64,000 bases of DNA, from contig JAUCBN010000035.1 of NCBI GenBank assembly GCA_035048815.1, positions 2,182,501 to 2,246,500 of the forward strand, read 5' to 3'. Source of the DNA: Abelmoschus esculentus (Eukaryota; Streptophyta; Magnoliopsida; Malvales; Malvaceae). Below, one piece after another: positions 26,366-39,975 of this stretch. Under the pieces are notes generated by a model that saw only the letters and a program-made list of their open reading frames with translations, did no database searches and had not been told where the DNA came from. A program made the position numbers and the translations under genes. Each line of letters begins with the position of its first letter. Position 1 is the first letter of the stretch.

Positions 26366-26569
26366 GAAAAAATTATTAGATGAATCATGTTTACCACATT
26401 ATTTATGGTCTCAAGTAATTAAAATCGTTGATCTTAATAAAAAAATCATCACCTTTTTCTTATATGTACTTAATGGATGGGTAGTTATTAGGTGATTATT
26501 TAAAGATCAACGGTCTTGATTACTTAAACCATAGACGACGTAATAAACATGATTCACCTAATAATCTCT
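26366..26569. mobile_element. MITE related to the 582-796 element
   Basis: The left arm GAAAAAATTATTAGATGAATC and the right arm (other strand) GAGAGATTATTAGGTGAATC stay alignable for about 65 bases to CGTTGATCTT. The arms match those of the element at 582-796, including the words GTAATCAAGACCGTTGATC. The centre is inverted relative to that copy. A clear target duplication was not found, so the exact ends are approximate. Confidence 0.65.
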
Positions 26570-26952
26570 CGTTTTGGTGGGACCTCTTTATTTTTTGAAC
26601 TCGGATTTCGGACACCAATCCAACAACAACAGTTTGTTTAGTTCACACTCAAAGACAGCTCCTGTTCCTGTTCCTGTCCTCCTTGTCTTTTCCTGGCAAA
26701 ATCAGAACATACTGTTACTGTACTTGGGTAGAAATCGGACCATAAAAGGGGAAAACCTAAATAGTAAACACAAAGCTAATCTTAAAAAATAATCTATTGA
26801 TTTTTAATTATTAATTATTTAAATTTTTATTTTATAATTTAATTATTTAAATTAAATTTATAAAATTATAAACCAAATATTTTTATATTAAAAATTCAAT
26901 AAGCAATATGATTTTGTTGTGTACGGACAAATTTCGTCCAAAGTGCTGCGCA

Positions 26953-27501
26953 TGGTTTCTAAACATGTTTTTTTATGGTCAGTTTAGCATTATTTTTGAA
27001 AAGTATGGTGGAAAAGTATAGTAAAAAAGTATAGTGAAAAAAATTTTTTTAGAATTTTTAATTTAAAAAATATGTGTTTAGTATTGTTGTCAAAAAGTAT
27101 TTTGGAGAAAATAAATAACTATTAAGACATGATGTTATAAGTTAAAAATATGTTTAAATGATAATAAAATTATTTTATATTATAATATTAACTAAAATTA
27201 TGATAAAATATAAAAATATTAATAAATAAATACATAAATTATTTTTAAAAAGTACTTTTGAAAAAATATATAATTTTTATATGAATATATATAAATTTTA
27301 AATTAAAAAATAATTTATGTTAAATATAATTATATATTTGTAAAAATTAAATTATAATAAAATATAATAAATGAAGATTAAAATTATAATCTGATTCTTA
27401 AAAATACTTTTCAACCGCAAAAACTATTTAACATTGTTTCTGCGTTTTAAATCAGCTTTTGACCCAAAAATTAATTTAAAAAACAATCCTAAACGAAACC
27501 T
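26953..27501. mobile_element. Possible MITE with short imperfect inverted ends
   Basis: Starts GGTTTCTAAACATGTTTTTTT and ends in sequence reading GGTTTCGTTTAGGATTGTTT on the other strand. The interior is AT-rich and non-coding. Ends are imperfect and no target duplication was found. Confidence 0.3.
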
Positions 27502-28887
27502 TAGTTTTTCTACGCGTAATTAGTCATTATTGGCTCAAATGCTTTTATGTACGAATTAATTATTAAATGCTTTGTAGTGAAGTTTAAAGGTTTTGTACCT
27601 CCAACCACATGTTTGTCTGTTTCGGCCAGAATTCAAGCAAAGGCTGCCGAAAAGCAAGCGTTTCATCCGGCAATCCCTCAGATGGTGCGCTTGGAGTCTC
27701 GGAGATAGTAAGTCTTGAGTTGGGGAAGTTTTTTTTATTTTTTTATTTCAATCTAATTTGAAAATAAATATTTTAAATTTAATTTTAATTCAATTTAAAT
27801 ATATTTTTTAAGATTGATCCTTTAAAAATAAATAATTTAAATCTTTCACCTGATTAATCTATAAAAAATAAAGTTAATTATAAAAAATAATTTTCAAAGA
27901 CTTAATTGTAAAGAATATATATAAAGAGAATATATTAGTATAAATAATTTTTAAAATTTAAAATATAAAATTAATCTCAAATCATATTTAATATTTTTAT
28001 CATAAATATAAATCTAATTCAACCTGACTTTATTTATAATAAAATTTAATCCGACTCAAATTTATTTTTTATATATAAAAAATTAATTCAATTGAATCGA
28101 ATCAAATCAAAACCGATCAGATAAAATGCACACGCCTGTCCATGTGGTGTGTTTTCTTCAGGATGAGTTCTCTGTAATAAACTTTTTGGTTAAATTCTTT
28201 GATTAGTGTCTCTATTACTCCTAAGTTATGAACAAACACGTAAAAACACTCCTCCCTTAAAATTTTAAGTAATCTATACTAGAAGTCCTTTTATTTTTTT
28301 TATCTGTTTTGTTTTAATCACTTATTTTATTTTTTTTATTTAAATCATTTATGTTATTAATTTATTTTATTTTGATTCCTCGATCGTTTATTACGTTATC
28401 CCACTAAAGAAAGTTTGAGTTGAGTTTTTTAAATAAAAATAAAGGTCAACTTATCGGGAAAAATTAAGATTAATCCAAAATTTTATTGTGTGTTTATTTT
28501 ACATTCACGGCAGTATAATCTCATTATAGTTTTGAATATTTTTTTGACTTAATCTCGATATTTAATTTATCAACTGATTAATTTAAATCAGATTTTGTAA
28601 TAGTCTAATGTGAGATGATACTTTTAACTCAATTATCTTAAGTTATAATATTAAAATTTAATTATTTAATTTTATTTAAAAAAAATTAAAGTTTCGTCTT
28701 GTTAACCCGAATGATTGTTTGTCTAAATAAAAAATAAATGTATTATCTTTTTATAACAGTGATACCGAATATTGTAGTAGTGAGATGAAAGTAAAAAAAG
28801 AACATTAAAGACATTTATTTTTTCTAACAAAATTACAGATTTTTATTGTAAAAGATTAAAACTACCGATTTTGTAACATGATAATCT

Positions 28888-28980
28888 GTCTTCAGTAGTT
28901 AAAGAAACGGTTGTTGTTATTAAAAGTTACAAGTTCGAGCACTAATAATATCAACACAATAAATTAAGCGATCAATATTC
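28888..28980 (+). repeat. tRNA-derived SINE-like element
   Basis: CAGTAGTTAAAGAAACGG followed by the box-B-like CAAGTTCGAGCAC (28930-28942). It aligns with the minus-strand copies at 39.3 and 52.5 kb. Ends are not defined. Confidence 0.45.
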
Positions 28981-31900
28981 AATGATTAAGAATATACTCT
29001 ATAACAGATATTATTATAATATTGTAATCGACTAAAAAAATAATATTACGAGAATATCCAATAAAATTAACCTTTAATATTATTATAGAAAAAAGTTGCA
29101 CATTTTCTCAGCAAACTTGAAAAAAAAAACAGATGTTTGGTCCCTCTAGAGAACAGATTCCTGTCTGTTTGGTCTTGAGAAAAGCTAAACTCTAGAAAGA
29201 CAGGAGACAAAGTTTAAGCCCACACGAAGCATCGGAAGTCGAGAAAAGGGAACTGGAAAATTACAAAACAATCCAAAGAATGCAGTGAGTTCAATTTCAG
29301 GGTATTTGGACCAGAGCACTTTTGACTTGTGCAACCAAAGCAGAACCCTTTAATCATAAGGCTACGGAAAGGGTAAAACCTAATTAATACATTTATTTTC
29401 TGGGTTAGATGATTTTTTAATAATATTAAAATAATTATAAAATAATATTTATTTATTTTTATTTATCAATAATAAATGTTACGATTATTTTCTTTTTGCC
29501 TTGAAGCAATCGTTTCAATTACGCGCCAGGCAATTAATTAGCTCACAGGTTTAGTCCAGTTTAATAATGAAAAAGAAGAGAGCTTAATTAGTATTGCGGA
29601 AATTTAGGATTAAAAGGTAAAATATAAATGTTTAAAAATAAAAATAAATTCATAAAAAAATAATTAAAAAATTAAATAGGATAAAAAAAAACTCTTCAGG
29701 GAGGGGTAATTAGTTTCATCCCTGCCTGCCTGGAGGCCCTGAACACATAATCTTAACTTAACCTCACTATTTTAATAAAAAATTTGATTAAATCTGATCT
29801 AATTTTAAAAATAATAAAAATTAAATATAACAAAAATATATAAATATATCAAATCAAATTGATCATATATTTTAAATCCTAAATTTGATCTTTAAAATTT
29901 TAAATATACACCTAACCTACTCGGCTTCTAATAGATGAAAATGAATCAAAAAGGAATATTATTGCTGTCCCTAGATACTATATTCAGTTCAGATTTATTT
30001 AATTTTTTGATGTTATATTTATTTATTTTGAAAGATGTTTATGTTTGTTCATTTAATGTTTGTGAATATTTCATGTAACGTTGGTAAACAAATTCGTTTA
30101 TGTATTTGCCATAATGTTAAAATCGTACGGTTAGTGTTTAAGCTCCTGAAGTTTCACAGATTAAACTCAAAAGTTCGTGATATGCTTAATATAGGTCATA
30201 ACTACATTAATATAAAAAATATAAATAAAAAATAAATAAACAAATTTATTTATGAAAAATAAAAAATATTGAACATGAAATCGGACATAATAAAAATAAA
30301 AAAATATTTATTGAACATGTAAGAATAATTTTTTAAGACGTATTTATTCTCTTATATCAACTTGAATAACGTTGAACGTTTATCTCTCATGACACAACAA
30401 ACGTTCATATTAGGAACACAATTACAATAAAAATTTTTATGACTCGTGGGGTCCGGTCAGCTGTTGTAGTCACTAGACTGGGCATGCTTTGCCTACTCTT
30501 GAAGGAAGGTTTAAGTTGTTAATCATGCTTTGTTTGGTGTTTAAATATGTAATTAATTATACAAGTTGTTCACCAGAGGCTAGAGTAGAAACTACTGAAT
30601 CCATTATTTACCTGTATTCTTGTTTATTTTTTGGTGTTGGACATATGGTTCATGTGATCCCTAGGGCTAAGGCTAGGGAACTCATCTCAAGGCCACAGGC
30701 ATTCAGGCACAGGCCTCAGTAGGTACAAACACATATGGACTGACTCAATTAGGTAGTGCAGACAAGCCTAGTCTATCCACTTCTGTACCATTTCTTGAGG
30801 TTGGATTAGGATATACTTGTGTTTTAATGTGAGACGTTTTAAAATAAGCTAACAAAACAAAAAATATTTAAGAAATATTAGTTGCTCTTTCTTTTTTCTA
30901 AAATTCTTTTGTTCTTAATCGTTCTTCATTTTAATATTTTTTTTGATCGGTGGTCGGCAATCAATAAGAATCTATTACTTTTATTTTAATTTTAATAAGA
31001 ATCTCTGTTTTTATAGCACGCTTTCTGTCCTTGTGACGCGTTTTCTTTTGTCTTTGTGACATATTTTCGTTTTATGATTTGATTCATCTGCTCTTGTGGC
31101 ACGTTGCAACATACCCTAGCGATCGATTGTTGTTTGTCGGTGGTTTAATTTATCTGCTCTTGTGTTTTGATTCAATTGACGCTAGTTTCTGATTTATATT
31201 TCTATCGGCGGTCATTCAAAAAGTTATATCTCCACTCCGGTTGATGGTTGTTTGCCGATGAAATCAGTCTTGGGTAGCGATGCTTTTACATGACAATTTG
31301 GATCGTCTATAACTCCTTCTTCCTTCTTTATGCGTCTCGTTTGGACAGAGAAAAGGAGATTCAAGAAGCTTCTGAATTTTATTGGTATGCTTAGTTTCAT
31401 AAAAAAATTATTTCTCTGTTTTTTGGATTGTAAAATGGTTAGATTATTTAATCCAATTTTTTTACTTCTTAAAAGACGATGTAATTATAATTTTTATGGA
31501 TTTAATAAAATTCAGTAGCATTTGTCAAAATATAAGCTAACATGAAATATTATCGAAATTACTATAAAAACTAATGTTTCTAAAAGAAGTTTAGTATATA
31601 TTAAAATTTTATACTTTAAAAAATTTATTTATTTTGTAAATAAACAGTATATATCAAAATTCTTAAATTTTTTTTAAGAAATAAAATATATAAAAAAAAT
31701 CTATACTAAAATTCTTATAACTTTTATAACAATTTCTGTTCTATCTCATTTTGATTTATCTTATCCTAAAACTTTTCATATATGTATATTTATTATTCGA
31801 ATGACGTTGTATTTGATTGATTTATATAAGTGACTTGTTGTGTTATTCAAAACACATTTCTAAGTATATGTTCTTAATAATAAATATTTTTTTGAAAAAA

Positions 31901-34126
31901 ATATTCTATAAACATCAAAAATTTTAAAACTTAAATATCAAGTATAAAAAATAGACCTAATTAATATTGAACAATTTACTCCCAATAGCAATTATCGAAG
32001 AAAATTAACAACACTCTAAAAACAAATATAAAAAATAATTTATTTTAAGAATAAACCTAAAATATCAAGAAAATTTGAGCCTATAATAGTAAATATTATT
32101 TGTAAAAATATAGACCTTAAATCATAAGTATTGAAAAAAAATATAATTAAACCTCTAATAATAAATATTCTATTAAAATATATATTTTAAAAGTAAATTC
32201 TTTACATCAAATATCGAGAACAAACTAAACCTTTAATAACAAATATTAAAATAAAAATTAAACTCTCTAAAATCTCAATTATAACACTAACGTATATTAA
32301 TATTTAGATTAAATATATTTTTAATTAAAGATTATAGACTTCATTAATAAATATTTAATTTCCCCCACCTTTTATGGACCATGACAGGCCCAGACATCAT
32401 GGGCTTTGACTCCTATTAATCTGCTATCAACTTGTCTAACCACGTAGTTGGCACATAATATTCTATTATTATATTAAATAGTATAAAAAATATAAATAAC
32501 ATCTCACGTTAAAAAAACACGTATATTCCGAATTTCTTTAAAAAATATCTTTTATTATGTCTCAAAATATAATAAATTAAAAATATATATTAAACTTCTT
32601 TAAAAAAATAAATTCGGAATATAAAAGATATATTATTTCTTTAAAAAATATATATTTTTTATAATAATTTTGATTATATCTCATTTTTAACCTATTTCAA
32701 AATATAATAAATTTGAAAAATATTAAAAAATATTAGAAAACGTAAATTTCGAATTTCTTTAAAAAATTAAAAATATCAAAACATAATAAATTATAATTTT
32801 TTAATATCTTTTATATTTCGAATTTAACTTTTTTATTATTTAAATTATTTCCCAAATTTTGTCTAGAAATTTGAGAATAAAAGATCTTTCTCCAATATTC
32901 TAGCCTTTTCCAAACTTTGCATTTGGTTTGTTACAGTAGAAGAACAGCCATTTTATTGTTTTCACTTTCGCGCTTCGTGTGAGTCAGTGAGCGAGCCAGC
33001 GAGTGACACACCTTCTCGAGGAAGTCTTTCTCTTTTCTCTTCAAATTCCAAGTTTCCAACTACTGTACGATTCTCTCTTTGATTTCCTTAAGCGTTTCTC
33101 CCAATGTATCAACTCTTTTGGATTTATCGGTTTGATTATCACCACGAAATTGATCTTATGTTTGCTTGTTCTCTATGGGTTCTGTCTTGGTTACCATTTT
33201 CACGTTCTTCTGCATTTACTGGATTACGCTGCTGTTCATTATGTTTTGAATATTGTTATGCTTTGAATTCCGTCACCCCCGTGTGTTAAATACACGGCTA
33301 GGGTTTTGTTAATCGCTCAGATTAAATAATGTATCCCCTTGACTGCTTTACTAACGATCTGTCATCTGTTTACTGCACTTTTAGATTGTCAATAATAAAA
33401 TGATCGTCTTCCATTGCTTAATGAGCTTGCAGATGTCTAAATTTCAGGAATTTTACTGTTTCTTTTTCCATTGTATTGATTAAAAATTGTGTCTTGAACT
33501 CATTACGGGATTTTGTGTTCTCTTACGAAGTCAATAATACATCTTAATATACAAACAATTAATTACCCTACCGGGATGAGCTGTTCGGTCCTTGAGCAAT
33601 GCCCGTGATTTGAGTTCTTACGTTGTAATTAGTTTGGGAGGGTCGTCCCATATTGGGCCTTTACAAAACCTGATTCGTATTAGTCGGCCAATGAGTTTCA
33701 AGAAACACATTTGATGATTTTTGGTTATGGTGAATAAGAATTGTGTCTTAAATTAACCGTTGTTGTTTTCTTCAGGTTTTTGTGTTTCTTATACTGCCAA
33801 TAATACGTCAGTCATTATATACTGAATTTTTCTGTTGTCTCTTAGAATGAAAATGGATAGTTTATACGCCCTAACACGGTATAGTGACTAAAAATTGTTT
33901 CTTAATTCATTTGGCCGTTTACTTGAGGTGTTTTGTTTCTTACATTGTCTTAGCCCTGAATTCAACATTTATTAAATATGGTTATATTGTGAACGTTGCT
34001 TACTGTTTTGCACTGGTCACAGTTGGATTAGGATGGAATCAAGTTTATATTTTTCATGTTTGATATGAACAATTGATATTCCTTGATAAAAAGGCTGTCT
34101 TTTCTAATTCATATATGGATCACAGA

Positions 34127-37100
34127 ATGGTGGCGGGAAGTAAACAACAAACTTTCATAGCTAATGGAAATGCACCATTTACCCCAAATGCAGCCAACTC
34201 TTTTGTGGTGTCCAGAAATTTGAGGAAGAATCAGCTTGGTGGTGTCATATTTGGGTGCAAGAATGCCACCTACAGAGAGTGTCTATTCAAACAACTTTTT
34301 GGTATGCCATTTCAATTCAGCTGCTTTTTTTCCAGCACTTGTTTTTCAGTTACCATTTCCTTTTCCCTCATCAGTCTTATTGAATGAGTTCCTTTTTCAG
34401 TTGGAGTTGATTCAGATTATTAATTTTTACAATGTTCTTTTTCTTTGTGTTTTCTTAAAGAACTTCAGTACCATTGGTAATTGTTGATTTTGTTCTATTA
34501 GGATTACCTGCTCCACACATCTTGTACGTGAAGAACATCGATCCAGGATTGCCATTATTTCTGTTCAACTATAGTGATCGTAAACTACATGGAATCTTTG
34601 AGGCGGCTAGCCATGGTCAGATGAACATTAACCCCTATGGGTGGACTACTGATGGTTCTGTGAAAACACAATATCCTGCACAAGTACATTTCTATAAAGT
34701 GCCTTCATGTTTGGTTTATTGTTTTACTTTATTTTATTTTCCATATATTGCTGATTTTTTTTCTTCCTGAAATAAGGTTCAGATTCGTGTTCGACAGCAG
34801 TGCCGACCCTTGCTTGAAGATCAATTTAAACCTATTATTGCAGACAACTATTACAGTCGCAGTCATTTCTGGTTTGAGCTAGACCATGCTCAAACAAGTA
34901 AATTGATGTCCTTATTGGCATCTCTTACAGTTTCTCCAAGCACTTATCTGCCTCACAATACAGCGAAGTGGACAAATATTTTCCAGTCTCTTCCTTCATC
35001 TGGTACAAAGATGGAAAATGAAGGGTTAAGGCCAAGTGCTCCTGCGGTTGAGAATGCTAATCACACAAGTGGAAATCAGGATATAAATGTTTTCTTTGAT
35101 GAAAAAGAAGTTGCAGATGATAGATGTAAACTCACAGCTTCTGAGGTTGAGCATTTTAGTCAGTCAAGTGGAAAATCAGATACCACTGACTTCTCTCCTT
35201 TTGATCCACTGGAAACTAATGTAGATGCAAAGACAACAACACAAGACGAGAAAGACCTTATATTGATTAAACTGCAAGAACTGGCTCAAAAACGTAAAGT
35301 CCAAGATGTTTCTTTGATGGATAATGTTGAAGATTCCACGGTTATGAAAGAGGTACACATTGAAGATAGGACTTTCACGAGGGAGCAAATGGATTTGGGG
35401 CCGAAGGAAAATGGTGCATGTTCATCATCTTGTTGTCAATCCAGTATAGCTCAGGTGACTTGGAAGCTCTATTATTCAAATATGTTTATAGAGAAGTGGG
35501 AAGGGTTTGATTTGTTTTTTTACTTCCATTGGAGAAAAAAATAAAGGAAGGAAATGTTCTGATCTCATCTATATATCTTTCTTTTTTCTAGTTGATTCAA
35601 GGGGTGGAAGAGCTGAGGACATTTAAAGCAGAACAATGTGAGAAGATGATTCAAATGGAGCAAAAACTGGTGCTAATTTCTCTAGATCCTCCTTTCTCTC
35701 TTTCCTTATCTCAAAATTAATGCTACAATACTAAACAACTGACAGCAACCATTTTCATTAAAAATCCTTCTTACTCTGGCTCTGGGCTTTTTATATTCTG
35801 GCGCTAATTTTACTGCTATTGTAGGTGTTTATTTATTACATTTTGCGTAATACTGATTCAAACTCTGTTGTTCCATTTCTTTTAATTAATATTGTGGTGA
35901 AATTAATCCAAAATTATGACTGTTCGTTTCTCCTGTACCTTTTTTTTAATCAGTTCACCTGTATCCTTGTGTTTTTGTTTTTTATCCTTCTAAATTACAT
36001 TTGATTTGTATCTGTAATAGTAAAAGGAAAATGTGTTTGTAGGGCTTGTTTATCTAAATCCAATCTGTGCAATTGATAATACCTATAATCTTGATTTTCA
36101 GGTTGAAGCGGAAATGGAAATTCAACGGTTAAAAGCACGTTGCCTGATGTTGGAATCTTTGTCCAATCATTCAGTGGAACATATTAACGTAAAGGAAATC
36201 GACTCCTCTGAGGGGCCTCAACTGGATCCTACTAAGTCAATATTTTTGGTGGGAGGATACAATGGTGTATTGTGGTCATCAGCACTGGATTTGTATTTCC
36301 CATCTCATGATGTGATAAAACCTGTTCAACCAATGAGTTCTGTGCGTTCATATACTTCAGTTGTACAGCTGAATGGCGAGTTCTATGTCTTTGGTGGTGG
36401 TGATGTTTTTTCATGGTATGATACAGGTATTAGCTAGTCCTAGAGCCCTGTTTGTTCTTTTAAGAAATTTTATTTAAGTCTCATGTTTCTTTTATGTTTC
36501 TGTCTAGTTGAATCATACAACCCATCAAGTAATAGGTGGAGCCCTGGCCCTTCCTTAAAGCAGCCAAAGGGAAGCTTAGCTGGAGCTGCATTGGATGGAA
36601 AGATATTTGCCATTGGTGGTGGTAATGGGATTCAATGCTTTTCAGATGTAGAAATGCTCGACTTAAATATTGGACGATGGATCAACACACGCTCAATGCT
36701 ACAAAAGGTGAATGTAATGGTTGATTTCCCTTTTGCTTATTGTGAAAAATCTGCTTTTCACATTTTCCTGGCTTAGAGAAAACAGATAATCTGGTTCGGC
36801 TATTGAGAGAGGTATCAGATAGTTATTTTAAGGATATCTTTCCAGTCGGTGATAATAACTGAAAGTGTATAAAACTAACTACAAAATTCCAATTTCAGGA
36901 GAAAGATTCTATTATTATCTTCAATTTAAATTAGTAAATATGGCTACCAATTAGTTTACAACTCAAGTAAATTAAAGACCTGAGGAGTCATCTTTCTTTG
37001 AGTTTTTGCCTCTATTAGGATTTTATGCTCCTTATGTCTCTATCTGTTCATTGTATATTATACTGCATTCATGCTTTGAGCACTGTTGAAATTTGAATTA

Positions 37101-38035
37101 TGTGACTCGTTTCCAGCGATTTGCTCTTGCTGCTGTGGAACTTAATGGTGCAATTTACGCTACGGGTGGATATGATGGGAGTGAATACCTGAAGTAAGTT
37201 ATGATGTCATTTTCCTGTTAGGTTTCTGCATTTTCTGCTATTATATTTAGACATGCTCCCATGCTTCACACCCTAGCCACGCTAATTGGCAGTTGACTGA
37301 AATTCCAACTTTGTCAGGACTGCGGAAAGATTTGATCCCAGAGAGCATTCATGGACCAAAATTGCAGGCATGAGCACAAAGAGGGCCTGCCATTCACTGG
37401 TCGTTTTTACTGAAAAACTGTAAGCTGTTTCTTCAGTTATTGAAATTATATTATTAGATACATTTGTGAGTTTTAGATCTGCTCTAGTTGATGGTTCATG
37501 TTGTGTATGTGCAACACAATGCTTCTGGAGATTCCATGTCCAGGGCTATGCTTTTTGTGCCTTGAAGAGCACTCGTGGTGTTCACTAATCTACTTCTTGA
37601 TTCACGTAATGTACATGATATTCCTCTATCTGAAAAAAGCAGAAGTGAAAACAATGTATTTAACAAGTATGTTCCTTTGATAGATATGCTATTGGTGGTT
37701 TTGACGGTAGCAAAATGGTTCCAAGTGTTGAAATATTCGACCCACGCACGGGATCATGGATGAGTGGGGAACCGATGAACCAGGCGAGAGGATATGCAGC
37801 TGCTGCTGTCTTTGAAGAATCGATCTACGTTATCGGAGGCCTGAGAGCTGGTGAAGACATTGTAGATTCGGTATGTCTCAGGGATTCATTTTCATCCTCT
37901 ATGTGAACCGATTACTTACTCTCCACCGTTTATTCTCAGGTAGAATGTTTTGAATCGGGTGGAGTTTGGCAAGTGACCAGCAGCCTGTCTGTTGGCAAAA
38001 GGTGCTTTCTGTCCGCTATTGTTTTGAAGTCCTAA
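34127..38035 (+). CDS. DCD-domain kelch-repeat protein, 10 exons
   Basis: Exons 34127-34301, 34502-34683, 34777-35454, 35592-35669, 36102-36426, 36508-36707, 37117-37193, 37318-37419, 37684-37870 and 37940-38035 join in frame to 699 residues. The N-terminal DCD (development and cell death) domain shows LGGVIFGCKNATYRECLF, LFGLPAPHILYVKNI and HGIFEAASHGQMNINPYGW. A charged linker and a short coiled coil (LIQGVEELRTFKAEQ... EAEMEIQRLKARCLML) follow, then about six kelch blades with FVFGGG, AIGGG, ATGGYDG, AIGGFDG and VIGGL cores, ending in a VGKRCFLSAIVLKS tail. The start at 34127 sits two bases after a CACAG acceptor, so a 5' UTR intron from an exon near 32.95-33.1 kb is likely. It resembles At5g01660-type proteins; the biochemical role is not known to me. 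Kelch folds usually bind proteins, and DCD domains occur in stress and cell-death proteins. Confidence 0.92.
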
Positions 38036-39165
38036 ACATGTCTGGTCCATGGCCATGGGGGATTAGCTTTCGGTACCTAGTCGTTTCTCTGTGTGAAGAT
38101 TGACAAACCTTCCTGTCAACTAAATTTTTTGAATGAAATGGAGAGGTCTATTTTGTTAAACATCTCATAATAATCTCTGGTCTTTGTATATGCAGATTGC
38201 AGTTGTTTGGCGAAGACCGAGCTCACACCCCGCATGGGAATAGTCTAATCATGAGAATCACTTAATATTAAAAGAATGACTTGCTTAAACTAATCTATCA
38301 ATAGTTTTTCATTTGGGTTTATATTATAAATTCATTTTTCAGTTTTTTAGAATTGACATAATATATAAATGTTTTTATTCAAGTTTCAGAATTAAGACTC
38401 AATTAACATAATATACAAATGGGAATGCTGATGGTTAAATTTATTCTATACTCATTTTGAACTCTATCCACATCGTTTTCTTGTTAGCAATTAACCAGTG
38501 ATGACTTAAATGACCAAACTCGATTAGTTAAGTGAAACACATTTCTTCATAATTTAGTGACTAAAATATTAAGTTACTAATAATCAGATTACCGTCCACT
38601 TCATATTTCTATCCCATGGCCATTTCAACTGTTCACTGCATATTTCCTAATAAATAATTATAATTAAGTATTTATATGAACTCGTAAATTTGAGTCAACT
38701 CAATTTTTTTAAACTCGAATCAAATTGAAAAAATTCAAATAAAGTTTGAATTTTAAAATATGATTTGTCAACTCAAATAACTCGAAATTTTTTATTTAAC
38801 TTTACTCGATCGAATTTTCACCCTTAAAAATAACTATTCTATCAAACATTAAGATGTTTTTTAACTTTATTTCCCTCAGCTCTTAATTTTTATTTTCTTA
38901 TATAAAATTTTAAATTAATTAATTTATATTTATTTTAAATATTTTATTCTCTAACTTTAAATTTTCCTTTCGTCTATGATTGTCCATGCCCAACATGTCC
39001 AGCGTGGTAATAATACAGTATTAAAACGTACGTCCTTGTCTCCTATTCCTATTCTATATAAGGTTCTGAAACTCTCCTCGCCTAACCTCAAATCCACACC
39101 CTAATAATCTAATATCCCCCACCCTCAGTATCGTTAAAAATCTAATTAAATAAAATGATATATAT
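38036..39165. other. 3' flank and AT-rich spacer
   Basis: Begins with the probable 3' UTR of the DCD-kelch gene. A partial hAT-like family A copy occupies about 38680-38826. No other gene signal. Confidence 0.4.
38680..38826. mobile_element. hAT-like MITE, family A fragment
   Basis: Matches only the right half of the elements at 2657-3161 and 45576-46127: GTCAACTCAAATAACTCGAA and ACTCGATCGAATTTTCACCC are shared. The left half is missing. Confidence 0.5.
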
Positions 39166-39173
39166 ACATAAAT

Positions 39174-39626
39174 TAGGGGTGTTCAAGTTCGGGTACCGGT
39201 TATTTGGATACTAAAAATATCAAGTACCTAGACCTCCTTTCAACATTAATTGCTCAATTAGCTAACAACACTGGTGCTCAAACCCGTGACCTTTAGGAAC
39301 AACAACCGTTCCTTTACCAATGAAGCTAGATGGTTCATGCACTAATTCTTTTTAAAAATAAAATTTGTGGGATTGAGATTTAGAAATTAGATTGTTTGAT
39401 ATAAAAAATATAATAATATAAGTATATTTTGTTTAAATAATAATAAATATTTAAAATAAATAAAAAATAAAAAAATAGAATCGGGTACCCGGAAATTTGT
39501 AATTTTATGATCCGGGCTGACCCGAAAAATGACGGGCCGGATACCCGACCTGGATCAAAAAAAATTCAGGTAAATACCCAATTTTTATGTTCGGGTAATC
39601 GGGTCGGATATTTTTGAACACCCCTA
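39174..39626. mobile_element. hAT-like MITE with nested SINE
   Basis: The perfect 13-bp inverted termini TAGGGGTGTTCAA are flanked by octamers ACATAAAT (39166-39173) and TCATAAAT (39627-39634), matching at 7 of 8, as expected for a hAT insertion. The interior carries palindromic GGGTACCCG-type words. About 115 bp of SINE-like sequence lies inside (39230-39345). Confidence 0.8.
39230..39345 (-). repeat. tRNA-derived SINE-like element inside the MITE
   Basis: On the minus strand it reads a box-A-like TAGCTTCATTGG (39328-39317) and a box-B-like GGGTTTGAGCACC (39285-39273), spaced as in a tRNA promoter. The same family occurs at 28.9 kb and 52.5 kb. Ends are approximate. Confidence 0.55.
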
Positions 39627-39714
39627 TCATAAATAATATTCCTTTTGAACCTTCCAATTGCTATTTCAATAAATTTTTATTTATTGATTAAAATAAAATA
39701 TTTCTTAAAAAATA

Positions 39715-39973
39715 CTCCATCCGTCCCACAAATAATGTCTCTTATTGACTTTTTAAAATTCAATTATTTTTTTAAAACTTTGACTATAATTATATTAAAT
39801 ATTTTAAATAATTAAATTTTATAAAATATATATTTAAAATCTACTCAATTAGAAGTTTTTAAAATATATTTTTTTTATATTTTTATCAATAATAAATTTT
39901 AAATAATAATAGTCAAAGTTAAAAAGTTTGACTCAAAAAATCAATAAGGGACATTATTTTTTGGACAAAGAAG
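39715..39973. mobile_element. Stowaway-type MITE
   Basis: Starts CTCCATCCGTCCCACAAATA and ends GGACATTATTTTTTGGACAAAG, both flanked by TA (39713-39714 and 39974-39975). CTCC(C/A)TCCGTCCC is the classic Stowaway/Tc1-mariner terminus. The long inverted repeats extend inward through a GTCAAAGT-type core. Confidence 0.88.
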
Positions 39974-39975
39974 TA

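Larger units (their letters stand above)
25733..32950. other. Long AT-rich gene-poor stretch
   Basis: Seven kilobases without a recognisable gene. It contains a MITE (26366-26569), a weakly supported inverted-repeat element (about 26953-27501), a SINE-like copy (about 28888-28980) and diverged AT-rich repeats. The region 30420-31330 is less AT-rich, but its open frames are short and match no family I recognise; it may be an old retroelement. The segment just before 33.0 kb is the probable leader of the DCD-kelch gene. Confidence 0.4.

Noticed and set aside
28930..28942. Possible tRNA gene from the GTTCGAGC word
   Set aside because: No cloverleaf can be formed around it; it fits a degenerate SINE head.
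30489..30722. 77-codon open frame in the gene-poor region
   Set aside because: No family similarity or splice context; composition alone is not enough to call a gene.
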